Below are positions 22,636 to 37,193 of a DNA stretch of 64,000 bases, one piece after another. Each line of letters opens with the position of its first letter. The stretch's first letter is position 1. A model generated the notes under the pieces. That model was not told the DNA's origin. It made no database searches and saw only the letters and a program-made list of their open reading frames with translations. Location: NCBI GenBank assembly GCA_032622095.1, contig CP136064.1, positions 183,004,209-183,068,208 of the forward strand, given 5' to 3'. This DNA comes from Siphonodentalium dalli (Eukaryota; Mollusca; Scaphopoda; Gadilida; Siphonodentaliidae). The translations under genes were made by a program, and so were the position numbers.

Positions 22636-25284
22636 ACGGTAATCAGTTTTCTGCCCAACAGAATTGACGGGTAGTATTTGTTCACAGTAACAGATCGTTG
22701 CTCGTGATCAACGAGAAACTCTTTTACTTATTATGCCAAGTATTGCATTCGTTAATCGCGATTATAAACATCCATGCTTATTATATACTAAATGTTGATA
22801 AACCACTCGCAGTGTCGTATCGTGCACCAGGTGTGTTGTCAATCATTTTATACACAATTGAGTGGTTCCAATATAATATTTATCTCATCGCATAATAATC
22901 TTTGAGGGGTTTACACGCCTGAGCTGTGTCAGGATGTGGAATGTTTAGACAGACTTACACAGTAAACTACCCTATTGTTAAGCTAGTGTACACCCTGAAG
23001 GAATCTGCTCTCTGGAGACAATTAATTAAGCAGTTTTCTGCGTAAGTTCGTCTAAACTGTCCACCTCCTGACATAGCCCAGTCGTGGAAACCTCTTAATT
23101 CTATTTCAGATAGAGAGGATGTGTTACGTTCAAGAATTCCACACGATTCGAGAACTTTTATGTGTCACAGTAGATATATATGTAAACTAATATGGTTTAT
23201 TTATTATGCAACATTATGTGCTGTCCGCCACACGCAATATGGCACACAGAAGACGAACCAGTAAGAACTTTGTGGCTCATTGTTTGATGCATAGTAAATA
23301 TAATTCTGAATATGCCCACGTCCTGTATCATACGAATCTAACAATGGTCTAGTCACTGCTCATCAAACATCATCCCTCATGAGGGTTTGCAAAAACATTA
23401 TAATAATAATACGCTTTATCAGAGCCAGTATCACAAAATAGGAGGGGTGGAATTCGTCATGTGTAGGCATTATCATTACATGTAAATATAAACGATAAAC
23501 GTTTTCGCAAAAAAATATATGAGAAAAAAACATTGATAACGCGTCTACTTCACAATTTGCTCACCCCAGTTAAATAGCCAAGGGTGTGCCCTTTCCAGAG
23601 ATGCACATCGCGTCCTCGTACATTATGCCATCGCATAGTTATCGCGTTTTTGAAGAAAGCACCCGCATCTCAGTGGGATTTACCCTTCGCTCCAGATAAA
23701 TCTCGCACCAATCTGCCCTGAAAGGCGGACAGCTTTCACGAGTTCCTATCGCGTGAAAGAAATTAGCGTGCAACCAGGCATAGCCGGTAATTCTCGTCAA
23801 CATCGGAACGCGGGCTTTTTTTAAACATGCTGCTCGCCGTTGATGGCAGCGTGAGACATACGATTTGGAGTCCATCCGACCATGGGTTGACTTCGCGGGC
23901 CAGGAAGGTTTCGCACCTCACCCGGACTTGATGTCATTCAAGTTGATGGGGTGGGGTGGGGTGGGCTTCAATGACCTTGACCCTAAGATTTCCTTGACCT
24001 CTGATACTCGACATCATGGCGATTTCAAGGGCTAATTTTGCGAGTTATATATAGCGATGTACGCGCTTATGACAATATGCAGAGCACGATATGGCTGTCC
24101 CTGTTAAAACTGCAGGTCACAGGGAGGCCTCTACATACCTATATTCCTGGGCCTGTAGCCGACGTGGGACCATGATCTCAATGTGACCTTGACCTCTAGA
24201 AACTAACATCGGGGACGAGTGAAATTGCGCGTAAAACACCGTATATGCTGGGCTATGGCGATTTGGACAAGCGCATTTTATAATCATATTACGCTCAACG
24301 GTGATTTATCGAAAAAAAAAAAAAAAATGTCCGTATCGCCCAGAATAGTTAGCGTACACGTTATAGCGCGCGTGCGACCGATTTAATTGCGTGTAACAAT
24401 GCGCTACCGCAACATTTCAAAATGCTCGCGAATCAGTAGAGTTATCATTTACTGTTATCATTACTGCTATAATAACAAATTTAGTTTATGTTGAAAATCG
24501 ACACAATTATTGTGGAAATAAACTGAAGAATACGGGAACTATTGGGCTCTATTCTGCAGATGTATGATTTGTGAAGTTCGCCCGTTCACACATATAAAAA
24601 AAAAATATATAAAACACGGTATGTATCCAAATCCAATTCTTTGTTCCTTATGGGTACATCATTTAAAATGCTGATTTTTTTGTTTGTTTGTTAGTTTAAA
24701 CATATTTTATTGTATCATTTATGTACAAATGGGATTGGGGCACAAGTTATACAACTTAGATAGCCCCTCTCCCCATATAATTACACACGTTATTATAACA
24801 ACAATGTAGATCGAGTGAGACCTCCTATGTGTAATTCCCTCTACCCAATTATGTCCTAATACATAATCTATCAAGTGGACGCGTCATATATTTACATAGC
24901 CCGTCTGTGTTAAACTAAATCCTGTCCAGGGTGATAGGTCAACTGTCAATTTGGTCACTCGTTTGATACCCCAATAACACACAGACCGTAACACGGACAC
25001 GACTTCACAGATTGTTGGCCTAATCTGACATAATCACTTAAAGTGATCAGCAGAATAATTGGGCGTACTTTTCAAAGTGCAGCCGAATTGCTTCTGAAAC
25101 CAGTTATTTATATCTATCACGTTAGATATCATTGTTAAGTGCTTTGAACTCTTAAATTTCACTGTCGTTGTGTGCTGCGTGGGCTAGTCTCAAATTATCG
25201 GCAGATTTTTTGAAAATAAATAATAATACACACACGCAGCTCTGTATGGGAACAAATAATCAAAATGTTATATAAATATAAATA

Positions 25285-25425
25285 TAAGAAATGAATTAAT
25301 GGGTGTGCATTATTGGGCGATACGGCGCAGTGGTCGTTGGGGGCACAGTTCGCGGTTCACATGTGCCCCAAATGACAACAGCGCCGTATCCCACAATAAC
25401 ACACACCCACTACATTCATTTCTTA
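25285..25425. mobile_element. Foldback / MITE-like inverted repeat, unit 4
   Basis: Still the type-A form, which places the A/B switch of this unit to the right of it. Confidence 0.7.
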
Positions 25426-26531
25426 GATAACCCTGATGGCAATTTCTTATCGATAGCCATTCAACCAGACGTTATTCATTCGGGTATTTTTTCAGGTTGA
25501 TCATATAGAAGCTTCGTCTGTGCCAGTTGTTTTGGTGTGAAATGAACATAGGACGACACAGTTGGTAAACAGGTTAACATTATGTCACTCGTTTATCATG
25601 CCGTCAGGTACAACTTGTGCGACAACGTTAACCAGTTCACACACTTGAACATTCTATCTATTTATCGGGGTAACTTTAGCATTCTTAATATGTTTTTGTG
25701 GCGTGACAGGTCATTCTCTCACAACGTCTTGGGCTATTCTTGTCGAATGATGCTGATTTGAAAACTTTGGAGATTAAACACTCTTAAATTATTCTTCTAA
25801 GTTTGTCTTTGAACTTTGGAGACATTTGCAAAGGACAAGACTATCCGCATTATTTGACATTTTGAAATTTCCCCAAAAGACAATCCATTTTGAGAATGCC
25901 TGACACGATTTCACCATCTATCAACATTTCCGTTCTGAATATAGCCCTCATCTCCTGAAGTGAGCTGCGTATTATATAACATAGGAGACACAAGGATCCA
26001 ACAGCACAGTGTGGAACAATGGGTCATTGACAAAGTGGTCATGAATTGAAAGTCAGAGTTAGATATGTACAATGCATTTATTAAATTTACAATACAGTTG
26101 ATGACATGATTGTGGTAGATAAAAAGAAACATTTATGCAAACGACCATCGTAGGGTGTCATTGCAGGGTATCATGGAGACACATTAGTTAAACACATAGA
26201 GCAACGTGTATAGATACCTGAACATTAGAACATGAGCATACATGTACATAACAAATTCCGTTGCCCGGTATCTTCGACTAAATATACGTGGAAAACTATA
26301 CACGTGTATTGGTAATGATGTTGGAGCGTTGATTAACTAAGAAGAGAAATATATTAGAATTGTCTGAACAGGGACCACCAACGGAAACAGTGAAACAGTC
26401 CTGTGCTACTTCTCAGGCGATGCTCCGTCTATCCCGGTGAATATCATCGTGTGAAGACCTTGCATGTCTGTTCGATGATTTTTGTCATGACATCTCATCG
26501 TGAATAGCACTGTTTAGAAGTTATTGGTGAT

Positions 26532-28603
26532 TCAGCACAGACCGCATGTTTCCCTGCATCTCATTTGGATCCTGACGACTCGATCGCAGAGTCTCCTCAG
26601 TTGGTTGCATCTGGCGGCAGAATACGAATCTTCACAGGGAACTGAAACAATTATAGGCGTATAGTAACAATTATAACCACGTTGTATTTAAGTTCTTTGT
26701 ACATGGTTAAAGACACGGTTGGCCTTGGCGGTGGGTATCCTGTGAAAATATCTCCACCCGTCAAAAAACCGCCACAAACAGAAAGAACATAAAAATGTAG
26801 ATAGACTTTGTCCGTATACAAATAAGAAATATCGCATAAACAGTATGTTATGGTCATATGTTTGACCATTGTTATGTAAACAAAAGCATAAAAAGTTACT
26901 TTTCTGGTGTTTGTTTATATTATGATGGTAAACATAAAGAGCGTTCTTTGTTGGTGAATACCTTTTATGGAACTAATAAAGAGCGTTTATGCCATTTGAG
27001 TGTGATTAGCCAGTAGCATTGTGCTGTCTTCTGTAACACAATCAGGCTCTTGCTTAGGTAAAATATAGTAGGTCTTTATGATAACATGCTGTTTACGCGA
27101 TGGTCATGGTGTATATGAACGAAACTGTATGCGTTTTAATGTTTTTCTGTTTACGGTGTTTGGAACAAATATTAATATTTTCGACAATTAAGGCCTCACT
27201 TGCCTTTAAAATAGAAATCAAAAAGATGTTGTATCTCTTCACTGAACTTTCTTCATAAACTTGGGGCTATAAACTATTATTCGTTGGTAAGCGAGAACAG
27301 GTAAGGGGAGCCTCTGTCACTGGGAAATAATTTGTTCTATGAATCAGCACAGGAAATGTGGCTATCTTACTTTACATCAATTTTGTTTGAAAATATCTTT
27401 TAAAAACACTTTAAGTGAAATGCATGCAATTCCAGAATGGTGTTTTTGTGTCTTATTTGTAATGTGGTTGAAACGTGCATTGAAAAGAAGTTCGATCTAA
27501 TTTTTTGTTTGTTGTTGCCAGTGCTGTCGATAAGATATAGCGCATCTTTAAGTAGAAGGCGTCATGTGACTTGTCCTTGAACTTTACGAAAAATACCTCC
27601 TACTTAAAGCAGCGGCTCGTAATGTTCAGGGTTCAGAACTGAGATGAAACCAAATGATTAATTGCTCCTGTCAGTGCACGATCGGATCACCAACGACCGA
27701 GAGAAACACAGCTTGATATATTATTGCTTATAGATACTACATGTCGCATAAAATAACTCACTTATGTCGTATATAATTTATCGTTTCAGAAGAAAACATG
27801 GGTCCAGTGTTTGTTCTGCTCGGAACATTCAAGAGCATTCAGTTTCATTATGTTCCTGATATGGCAACAATACATAGGGTTTATATCACGTATTGTGGAG
27901 AGAGCTCACGAATTGATATGGCTTCGACAAGACACCTGCATTCTAAACCATAACCCACAAAGTCACATAAGCTATGGGCACACTTAGCATAGTCTCGAGT
28001 TTTGTACCGCGTTGATCAGCAAAGCTGACGGGCAAACTTGTTCAACTGATCAGTTGCTAATTGTTCACAGACATTCGTTGAGTCAAATGACTTTCAGACT
28101 TTCAAGTACGCTTTTGTCAGCACCTATTCCCTGATTAAACATGATTAAATTATGAACTTACGTGGTTCCGCTGTCGTTGTTGTTGGGATCTCAGCGTCGA
28201 CGCCGAACATAGCTGATCCACTCTGCACGTTCTGTGTTCTCCCTTGAAGACCGTATCTGTACATTAAATGTTCGGCTAACCATTTGGATAGTTTGATTCT
28301 CTGCGCTTCGCTCATGGGAGTCATGGCTCCCTCATTCGTGTCCGGCCCATGGATGAGATCCGCGAATTGTATCTGAGTCCTTCTCTTAGCTGTTTCCATT
28401 GGTTCATCGTCTCTCTCGGTCGGTACGCCGCCGCCCGTTGTGGTGTCTGATGTGTGTTTTTCGTTTGAATTTTCTCTGCGGGATAGTCGTGCATACAGTT
28501 GATCCATTTCGTCGGTCGTAACGTAGCTTTGTTCCCCAAATACATCAAGCATTATTATTGAGAAGATCACCGAAATGAACGCAACTTTTGTATACATCTG
28601 CAT
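26532..28603 (-). CDS. Secreted ShKT-domain protein, unit 4 (coding exons 28162-28603 and 26532-26641)
   Basis: The protein is predicted identical to unit 1. The Thr codon before Cys5 is ACA instead of ACG, a silent change shared with units 5-8, so the ShKT exon of this hybrid unit is on the type-B side of the breakpoint. Confidence 0.85.
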
Positions 28604-29244
28604 CACAATTATTTCTCTGAAAAATAAAATTTCGAAATGAGTATACTACATGTATCACCAAATCGTGTGGTATTTCAGTGTTAGTCTTTCAAGAGTATTT
28701 AAAGGGTACATATGCCCAAGTATGGCGTGTGCACACATAATTGTTGTGACCCCGCGACGTGACAGATGCAAAAAAAATAACTATGTTCAATTTGCTAGCT
28801 ATGGTCAACTTTCTGTCGGATAACATAGCCATACGCAGGCAGATGAATGAAATATTTATATAACCACTTCGTATAATTTTTTGAAACGACAGGACAAAGC
28901 GACAGAGGTTTATCGGGTCTTTTTTTAACTGTACGCACCGTCACGAGAGAGCGCTCTTTATTTCAAGATTAAAGTGGGTGATGTCCCTTTAAAATTCCGA
29001 ACAAATTTTACAGGATGAGAACACTCTTACATGTATTTGTCGATCTAGCATATCCTTCATTTAAAAAATAACAACTTTTTGGCTGCTCATGAAAGATGTT
29101 CTATTCAGACCGCTCTATGCGGAATGTCTTTTAATTGCTGATAAATATCATCGCATCTGAAACGAATTGTACATTCAAATACAGGCAAAATTTGCCAGTG
29201 TATGGACGTATTCCTGAAGCGTGTATGGTAGAGCATTGACTTAC

Positions 29245-29323
29245 CTTTAGTACCGCGAGGTATGTTCGCCTGCTGTAAGTATGAATTGTTTGATTTGTTC
29301 TTCCAATGTGCACCTTATTTATA
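29245..29323 (-). promoter_or_regulatory. TATA promoter and exon 1, unit 4
   Basis: The TATA box is at 29316-29323 and exon 1 is about 29245-29291. Type-B differences lie outside it, upstream of the box near 29342 and in intron 1 near 29222. Confidence 0.55.
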
Positions 29324-29946
29324 GTGTCCTGTTCCGGATAACCTGGCATGTCCGACGCTAATATGACACCACAAAGACAGTACTTTATTTTGGCAGTTAT
29401 CTTGGATTGGGATAGGCTGAAATCATTCGGATAATCCCGGAGAATAAGACATCATAAAAGGAAATTAGCATTATTGGTCCGTATTGTGTGGATCATCGGA
29501 TTAGGATAGGCCGAACTCATTCGGATAACCATGGCGAATCACTGTATAGTCATGAAAATTTACCCAAAAATCCTGCTATTACAAGAATAGGAGAGATCGA
29601 CACACGAACAAGCCGATTATAGTTGGAATATTATTGCGAATTTAAACAATGAGTAATATGCCACGTGTATTGTCGATAATAACCTTACGCTGTGTATCGA
29701 ATGATTCGGTGATTACTTTCACGACGGGGATGACATGGGGTATAATCTGATGGACTTCGGGTACGTTAAATTTTGCAGGCAATTCGACGTAGAGTGCTCT
29801 GAAAACATGAACATCTTACATACTGTACATGCCTCCCCGTTTACTTTTGGTTGTTATATAAGTGACATTTGTCCGAAATGAGCCTATCTGGCAAGATCTA
29901 GTGTAATAATTCCTGGAATTTCATTGCTATAATAAGCGATACAATA

Positions 29947-30054
29947 ATATATATATAAATATATATATATATCGATAAGAAATGAGAATTTGTTCACGCA
30001 AATATGAAGCAATGAACACTCATACTGAGTCCGTGCCTCCATAGCTCTGACATA

Positions 30055-30106
<52 letters not shown>
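29947..30106. repeat. TA microsatellite with an 84-bp non-repeat insert, unit 4
   Basis: Two TA tracts flank 29973-30056, a non-repetitive stretch found in no other unit of the window. I do not recognise the insert. Confidence 0.9.
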
Positions 30107-30109
<3 letters not shown>

Positions 30110-30383
30110 AAATGTTTTTGCAACAGATAGCCATTTTTGAATAAATTCATGAGAATTGTCCATGAAGTTTTTCCAGCCGTGTGAACGTAGTCTTATATAT
30201 GGCAACGAAAATTGGTCAGACAAATACGCGTATACCGACTACAGCCAAGATTAATATATATAGTTGTTTTAGTTTAACATGTTAAAGATGCCCACACGGA
30301 TTGGACAACGAATGAAGATAAGATACAAGCTATTATATTTTATGTCAGACTTGTGTCTTATACACACTCTCACCAGCGCGTAA

Positions 30384-30488
30384 TGTGTGCATGGATACAC
30401 AACGAAACATGCGTCTAACTTCAACCGCCATCTGAAGTGGCACCAACCACCGGAACATGAATCTGGTGTTACGCAAATTCTCCTGTAA
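30384..30488 (+). pseudogene. Degenerate C2H2 zinc-finger remnant, unit 4
   Basis: As in unit 1, with a change in the tail after the finger (CGGAACATG for CGGACCATG), shared with units 6 and 7. Confidence 0.5.
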
Positions 30489-33151
30489 ACGGTATTCAGT
30501 TTTCTGCCCAACAGAATTGACGGGTAGTATTTGTTCACAGTAACAGATCGTTGCTCGTGATCAACGAGAAACTCTTTTACTTATTATGCCAAGCATTGCA
30601 TTCGTTAATCGCGATTATTAACATCCATGCTTATTATATACTAAATGTTGATAAACCACTCGCAGTGTCGTATCGTGCACCAGGTGTGTTGTCAATCATT
30701 TTATACACAATTGAGTGGTTCCAATATAATATTTATCTCATCGCATAATAATCTTTGATGGGTTTACACGCCTGAGCTGTGTCAGGATGTGGAATGTTTA
30801 GACAGACTTACACAGTAAACTACCCTATTGTTAAGCTAGTGTACACCCTGAAGGAATCTGCTCTCTGAAGACAATTAATTAAGCAGTTTTCTGCGTAAGT
30901 TCGTCTAAACTGTCCACCTCCTGACATAGCCCAGTCGTGGAAACCTCTTAATTCTATTTCAGATAGAGAGGATGTGTTACGTTCAAGAATTCCACACGAT
31001 TCGAGAACTTTTATGTGTCACAGTAGATATATATGTAAACTAATATGGTTTATTTATTATGCAACATTATGTGCTGTCCGCCACGCGCAATATGGCACAC
31101 AGAAGACGAACCAGTAAGAACTTTGTGGCTCATTGTTTGATGCACAGTAAATATAATTCTGAATATGCCCACGTTCTGTGTCATACGAATCTAACAATGG
31201 TCTAGCCACTGCTCATCAAACATCATCCCTCATGAGGGTTTGCAAAAACATTATAATAATAATACGCTTTATCAGAGCCAGTATCACAAAAGATGAGGGG
31301 TGGGATTCGTCATGTGTAGGCATTATCATTACATGTAAATATAAACGATAAACGTTTTCGCAAAAAAATATATGAGAAAAAAACATTGATAACGCATCTA
31401 CTTCACAATTTGCTCAGCCCAGTTAAATAGCCAAGGGTGTGCCCTTTCCAGAGATGCACATCGCGTCCTCGTACATTATACCATCGCATAGTTATCGCGT
31501 TTTTGAAGAAAGCACCCGCATCTCAGTGGGATTTACCCTTCGCTCCAGATAAATCTCGCACCAATCTGCTCTGAAAGGCGGACAGCTTTCACGAGTTCCT
31601 ATCGCGTGAAAGAAATTAGCGTGCAACCAGGCATAGCCGGTAATTCTCGTCAACATCGGAACGCGGGCTTTTTTTAAACATGCTGCTCGCCGTTGATGGC
31701 AGCGTGAGACATACGATTTGGAGTCCATCCGAACATGGGTTGACTTCGCGGGCCAGGAAGGTTTCGCACCTCTCCCGGACTTGATGTCATTCAAGTTGAT
31801 GGGGGGTGGGGTGGGGTGGGGGTGGGCTTCAATGACCTTGACCCTAAGATTACCTTGACCTCTGATACTCGACATCATGGCGATTTCAAGGGCTAATTTT
31901 GCGAGTTATATATAGCGATGTACGCGCTTATGACAATATGCAGAGCACAATATGGCTGTCCCTGTTAAAACTGCAGGTCACAGGGAGGCCTCTACATACC
32001 TACATTCCTGGGCCTGTAGCCGACGAAGAACCACATGGGACCATGATCTCAATGTGACCTTGACCTCTAGAAACTAACATCGGGGACGAGTGAAATTGCG
32101 CGTAAAACACCATATATGCTGGGCTATGGCGATTTGGACAAGCGAATTTTATAATCATATTACGCTCAACGGTGATTTATCGAAAAAAAAAAAAATGTCC
32201 GTAGCGCCCAGAATAGTTAGCGTACACGTTATAGCGCGCGTGCGACCGATTTAATTGCTTGTAACAATGCGCTACCGCAACATTTCAAAATGCTCGCGAG
32301 TCAGTAGAGTTATCATTTACTGTTATCATTACTGCTATAATAACAAATTTAGTTTATGTTGAAAATCGACACAATTATTGTGGAAATAAACTGAAGAATA
32401 CGGGAACTATTGGGCTCTATTCTGCAGATGGATGATTTGTGAAGTTCGCCCGTCCACATATATAAAAAAATATATATAAAACACGGTATGTATCCAAATC
32501 CAATTCTTGGTTCCTTATGGGTACATCATTTAAAATGCTGATTTTTGTTTTTTTTTGTGTTAGTTTAAACATATTTTATTGTATCATTTATGTACAAATG
32601 GGATTGGGGCACAAGTTATACAACTTAGATAGCCCCTCTCCCCATATAATTACACACGTTATTATAACAACAATGTAGATCGAGTGAGACCTCCTATGTG
32701 TAATTCCCTCTACCCAATTATGTCCTAATACATAATCTATCAAGTGGACGCGTCATATATTTACATAGCCCGTCTGTGTTAAACTAAATCCTGTTCGGTG
32801 ATAGGTCAACTGTCAATTTGGTCACTCGTTTCATACCCCAATAACACACAGACCGTAACACGGACACGACTTCACAGATTGTTGGCCTAATCTGACATAA
32901 TAACTTAAAGTGATCAGCATAATAATTGGGCGTACTTTTCAAAGTGCAGCCGAATTGCGTCTGAAACCAGTTATTTATATCTATCACGTTAGATATCATT
33001 GTTAAGTGCTTTGAACTCTTAAATTTCACTGTCGTTGTGTGCTGCGTGGGCTAGTCTCAAATTATCGGCAGATTTTTTGAAAATAAATAATAATACACAC
33101 ACGCAGCTCTGTATGGGAACAAATAATCAAAATGTTATATAAATATAAATA

Positions 33152-33295
33152 TAAGAAATGAATTAATGGGTGTGCATTATTGGGCGATACGGCGCAGTGG
33201 TCGTTGGGGGCACAGTTCGCGGTTCACACAATGTGCCCCAAATGACCACAGCGCCGTATCCCACAATAACACACACCCACTACATTCATTTCTTA
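33152..33295. mobile_element. Foldback / MITE-like inverted repeat, unit 5
   Basis: Type-B form: the loop is 3 bases longer (CACACAATGTG) and the right arm has GACCACA, which pairs better with AGTGGTC on the left arm. Confidence 0.7.
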
Positions 33296-34401
33296 GATAA
33301 CCCTGATGGCAATTTCTTATCGATAGCCATTCAACCATACGTTATTTATTCGGGTATTTTTTCAGGTTGATCATATAGAAGCTTCGTCTGTGCCAGTTGT
33401 TTTGGTGTGAAATAAACATAGGACGACACAGTTGGTAAACAGGTTAACATTATGTCAATCGTTTATCATGCCGTCAGGTACAACTTGTGCGGCAACGTTA
33501 ACCAGTTCACACACTTGAACATTCTATCTATTTATCGGGGTAACTTTAGCATTCTTAATATGTTTTTGTGGCGTGACAGGTCATTCTCTCACAACGTCTT
33601 GGGCTATTCTTGTCGAATGATGCTGATTTGAAAACTTTGGAGATTAAACACTCTTAAATTATTCTTCTAAGTTTGTCTTTGAACTTTGGAGACATTTGCA
33701 AAGGACAAGACTATCCGCATTATTTGACATTTTGAAATTTCCCCAAAAGACAATCCATTTTGAGAATGCCTGACACGATTTCACCATCTATCAACATTTC
33801 CGTTCTGAATATAGCCCTCATCTCCTGAAGTGAGCTGCGTAGTATATAACATAGGAGACACAAGGATCCAACAGCACAGTGTGGAACAATGGGTCATTGA
33901 CAAAGTGGTCATGAATTGAAAGTCAGAGTTAGATATGTACAATGCATTTATTAAATTTACAATACAGTTGATGACATGATTGTGGTAGATAAAAAGAAAC
34001 ATTTATGCAAACGACCATCGTAGGGTGTCATTGCAGGGTATCATGGAGACACATTAGTTAAACACATAGAGCAACGTGTATAGATACCTGAACATTAGAA
34101 CATGAGCATACATGTACATAACAAATTCCGTTGCCCGGTATCTTCGACTAAATATACGTGGAAAACTATACACGTGTATTGGTAATGATGTTGGAGCGTT
34201 GATTAACTAAGAAGAGAAATATATTAGAATTGTCTGAACAGGGACCACCAACGGAAACAGTGAAACAGTCCTGTGCTACTTCTCAGGCGATGCTCCGTCT
34301 ATCCCGGTGAATATCATCGTGTGAAGACCTTGCATGTCTGTTCGATGATTTTTGTCATGACATCTCATCGTGAATAGCACTGTTTAGAAGTTATTGGTGA
34401 T

Positions 34402-36473
34402 TCAGCACAGACCGCATGTTTCCCTGCATCTCATTTGGATCCTGACGACTCGATCGCAGAGTCTCCTCAGTTGATTGCATCTGGCGGCAGAATACGAATC
34501 TTCACAGGGAACTGAAACAATTATAGGCGTATAGTAACAATTATAACCACGTTGTATTTAAGTTCTTTGTACATGGTTAAAGACACGGTTGGCCTTGGCG
34601 GTGGGTATCCTGTGAAAATATCTCCACCCGTCAAAAAACCGCCACAAACAGAAAGAACATAAAAATGTAGATAGACTTTGTCCGTATACAAATAAGAAAT
34701 ATCGCATAAACAGTATGTTATGGTCATATGTTTGACCATTGTTATGTAAACAAAAGCATAAAAAGTTACTTTTCTGGTGTTTGTTTATATTATGATGGTA
34801 AACATAAAGAGCGTTCTTTGTTGGTGAATACCTGATATGGAACTAATAAAGAGCGTTTATGCCATTTGTGTGTGATTAGCCAGTAGCATTGTGCTGTCTT
34901 CTGTAACACAATCAGGCTCTTGCTTAGGTAAAATATAGTAGGTCTTTATGATAACATGCTGTTTACGAGATGGTCATGGTGTATATGAACGAAACTGTAT
35001 GCGTTTTAATGTTTTTCTGTTTACGGTGTTTGGAACAAATAATAATATTTTCGACAATTAAGGCCGCACGTGCCTTTAAAATAGAAATCAAAAAGATGTT
35101 GTATCTCTTCACTGAACTTTCTTCATAAACTTGGGGCTATAAACTATTATTCGTTGGTAAGCGAGAACAGGTAAGGGGAGCCTCTGTCACTGGGAAATAA
35201 TTTGTTCTATGAATCAGCACAGGAAATGTGGCTATCTTACTTTACATCAATTTTGTTTGAAAATATCTTTTAAAAACACTTTAAGTGAAATGCATGCAAT
35301 TCCAGAATGGTGTTTTTGTGTCTTATTTGTAATGTGGTTGAAACGTGCATTGAAAAGAAGTTCGATCTAATTTTTTGTTTGTTGTTGCCAGTGCTGTCGA
35401 TAAGATATAGCGCATCTTTAAGTAGAAGGCGTCATGTGACTTGTCCTTGAACTTTACGAAAAATACCTCCTACTTAAAGCAGCGGCTCGTAATGTTCAGG
35501 GTTCAGAACTGAGATGAAACCAAATGATTAATTGCTCCTGTCAGTGCACGATCGGATCACCAACGACCGAGAGAAACACAGCTTGATATATTATTGCTTA
35601 TAGATACTACATGTCGCATAAAATAACTCACTTATGTCGTATATAATTTATCGTTTCAGAAGAAAACATGGGTCCAGTGTTTGTTCTGCTCGGAACATTC
35701 AAGAGCATTCAGTTTCATTATGTTCCTGATATGGCAACAATACATAGGGTTTATATCACGTATTGTGGAGAGAGCTCACGAATTGATATGGCTTCGACAA
35801 GACACCTGCATTCTAAACCATAACCCACAAAGTCACATAAGCTATGGGCACACTTAGCATAGTCTCGAGTTTTGTACCGCGTTGATCAGCAAAGCTGACG
35901 GGCAAACTTGTTCAACTGATCAGTTGCTAATTGTTCACAGACATTCGTTGAGTCAAATGACTTTCAGACTTTCAAGTACGCTTTTGTCAGCACCTATTCC
36001 CTGATTAAACATGATTAAATTATGAACTTACGTGGTTCCGCTGTCGTTGTTGTTGGGATCTCAGCGTCGACGCCGAACATAGCTGATCCACTCTGCACGT
36101 TCTGTGTTCTCCCTTGAAGACCGTATCTGTACATTAAATGTTCGGCTAACCATTTGGATAGTTTGATTCTCTGCGCTTCGCTCATGGGAGTCATGGCTCC
36201 CTCATTCGTGTCCGGCCCATGGATGAGATCCGCGAATTGTATCTGAGTCCTTCTCTTAGCTGTTTCCATTGGTTCATCGTCTCTCTCGGTCGGTACGCCG
36301 CCGCCCGTTGTGGTGTCTGATGTGTGTTTTTCGTTTGAATTTTCTCTGCGGGATAGTCGTGCATACAGTTGATCCATTTCGTCGGTCGTAACGTAGCTTT
36401 GTTCCCCAAATACATCAAGCATTATTATTGAGAAGATCACCGAAATGAACGCAACTTTTGTATACATCTGCAT
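34402..36473 (-). CDS. Secreted ShKT-domain protein, unit 5 (coding exons 36032-36473 and 34402-34511)
   Basis: The predicted protein is identical to unit 1. Two silent differences lie in the ShKT exon: the shared ACA Thr codon, and a private AAT for the Asn that follows Cys2. Splice sites and start are intact. Confidence 0.85.
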
Positions 36474-37114
36474 CACAATTATTTCTCTGAAAAATAAAAT
36501 TTCGAAATGAGTATACTACATGTATCACCAAATCGTGTGGTATTTCAGTGTTAGTCTTTCAAGAGTATTTAAAGGGTACATATGCCCAAGTATGGCGTGT
36601 GCACACATAATTGTTGTGACCCCGCGACGTGACAGATGCAAAAAAAATAACTATGTTCAATTTGCTAGCTATGGTCAACTTTCTGTCGGATAACATAGCC
36701 ATACGCAGGCAGATGAATGAAATATTTATATAACCACTTCGTATAATTTTTTGAAACGACAGGACAAAGCGACAGAGGTTTATCGGGTCTTTTTTTAACT
36801 GTACGCACCGTCACGAGAGAGCGCTCTTTATTTCAAGATTAAAGTGGGTGATGTCCCTTTAAAATTCCGAACAAATTTTACAGGATGAGAACACTCTTAC
36901 ATGTATTTGTCGATCTAGCATATCCTTCATTTAAAAAATAACAACTTTTTGGCTGCTCATGAAAGATGTTCTATTCAGACCGCTCTATGCGGAATGTCTT
37001 TTAATTGCTGATAAATATCATCGCATCTGAAACGAATTGTACATTCAAATACAGGCAAAATTTGCCAGTGTATGGACGTATTCCTGAAGCGTGTATGGTA
37101 GAGCATTGACTTAC

Positions 37115-37193
37115 CTTTAGTACCGCGAGGTATGTTCGCCTGCTGTAAGTATGAATTGTTTGATTTGTTCTTCCAATGTGCACCTTATTTATA
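37115..37193 (-). promoter_or_regulatory. TATA promoter and exon 1, unit 5
   Basis: The TATA box is at 37186-37193 and exon 1 is about 37115-37161; box, start region and donor are intact. Confidence 0.55.

Larger units (their letters stand above)
15437..23158. repeat. Tandem array unit 3 (type A)
   Basis: This unit is 7722 bp and nearly identical to units 1 and 2. The extra bases are in homopolymer and dinucleotide runs (the A-run near 16590, the TA run at 22226-22253). Confidence 0.97.
23159..31011. repeat. Tandem array unit 4 (A/B hybrid)
   Basis: This unit is 7853 bp. From 23159 to about 25543 every diagnostic base I checked is type A. From about 25864 onwards most are type B, for example GAAATTTCC at 25864, the ShKT exon Thr codon at 26545, and GCGACG near 28755. 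The extra length is mostly a long, interrupted TA tract at 29947-30106. Confidence 0.95.
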
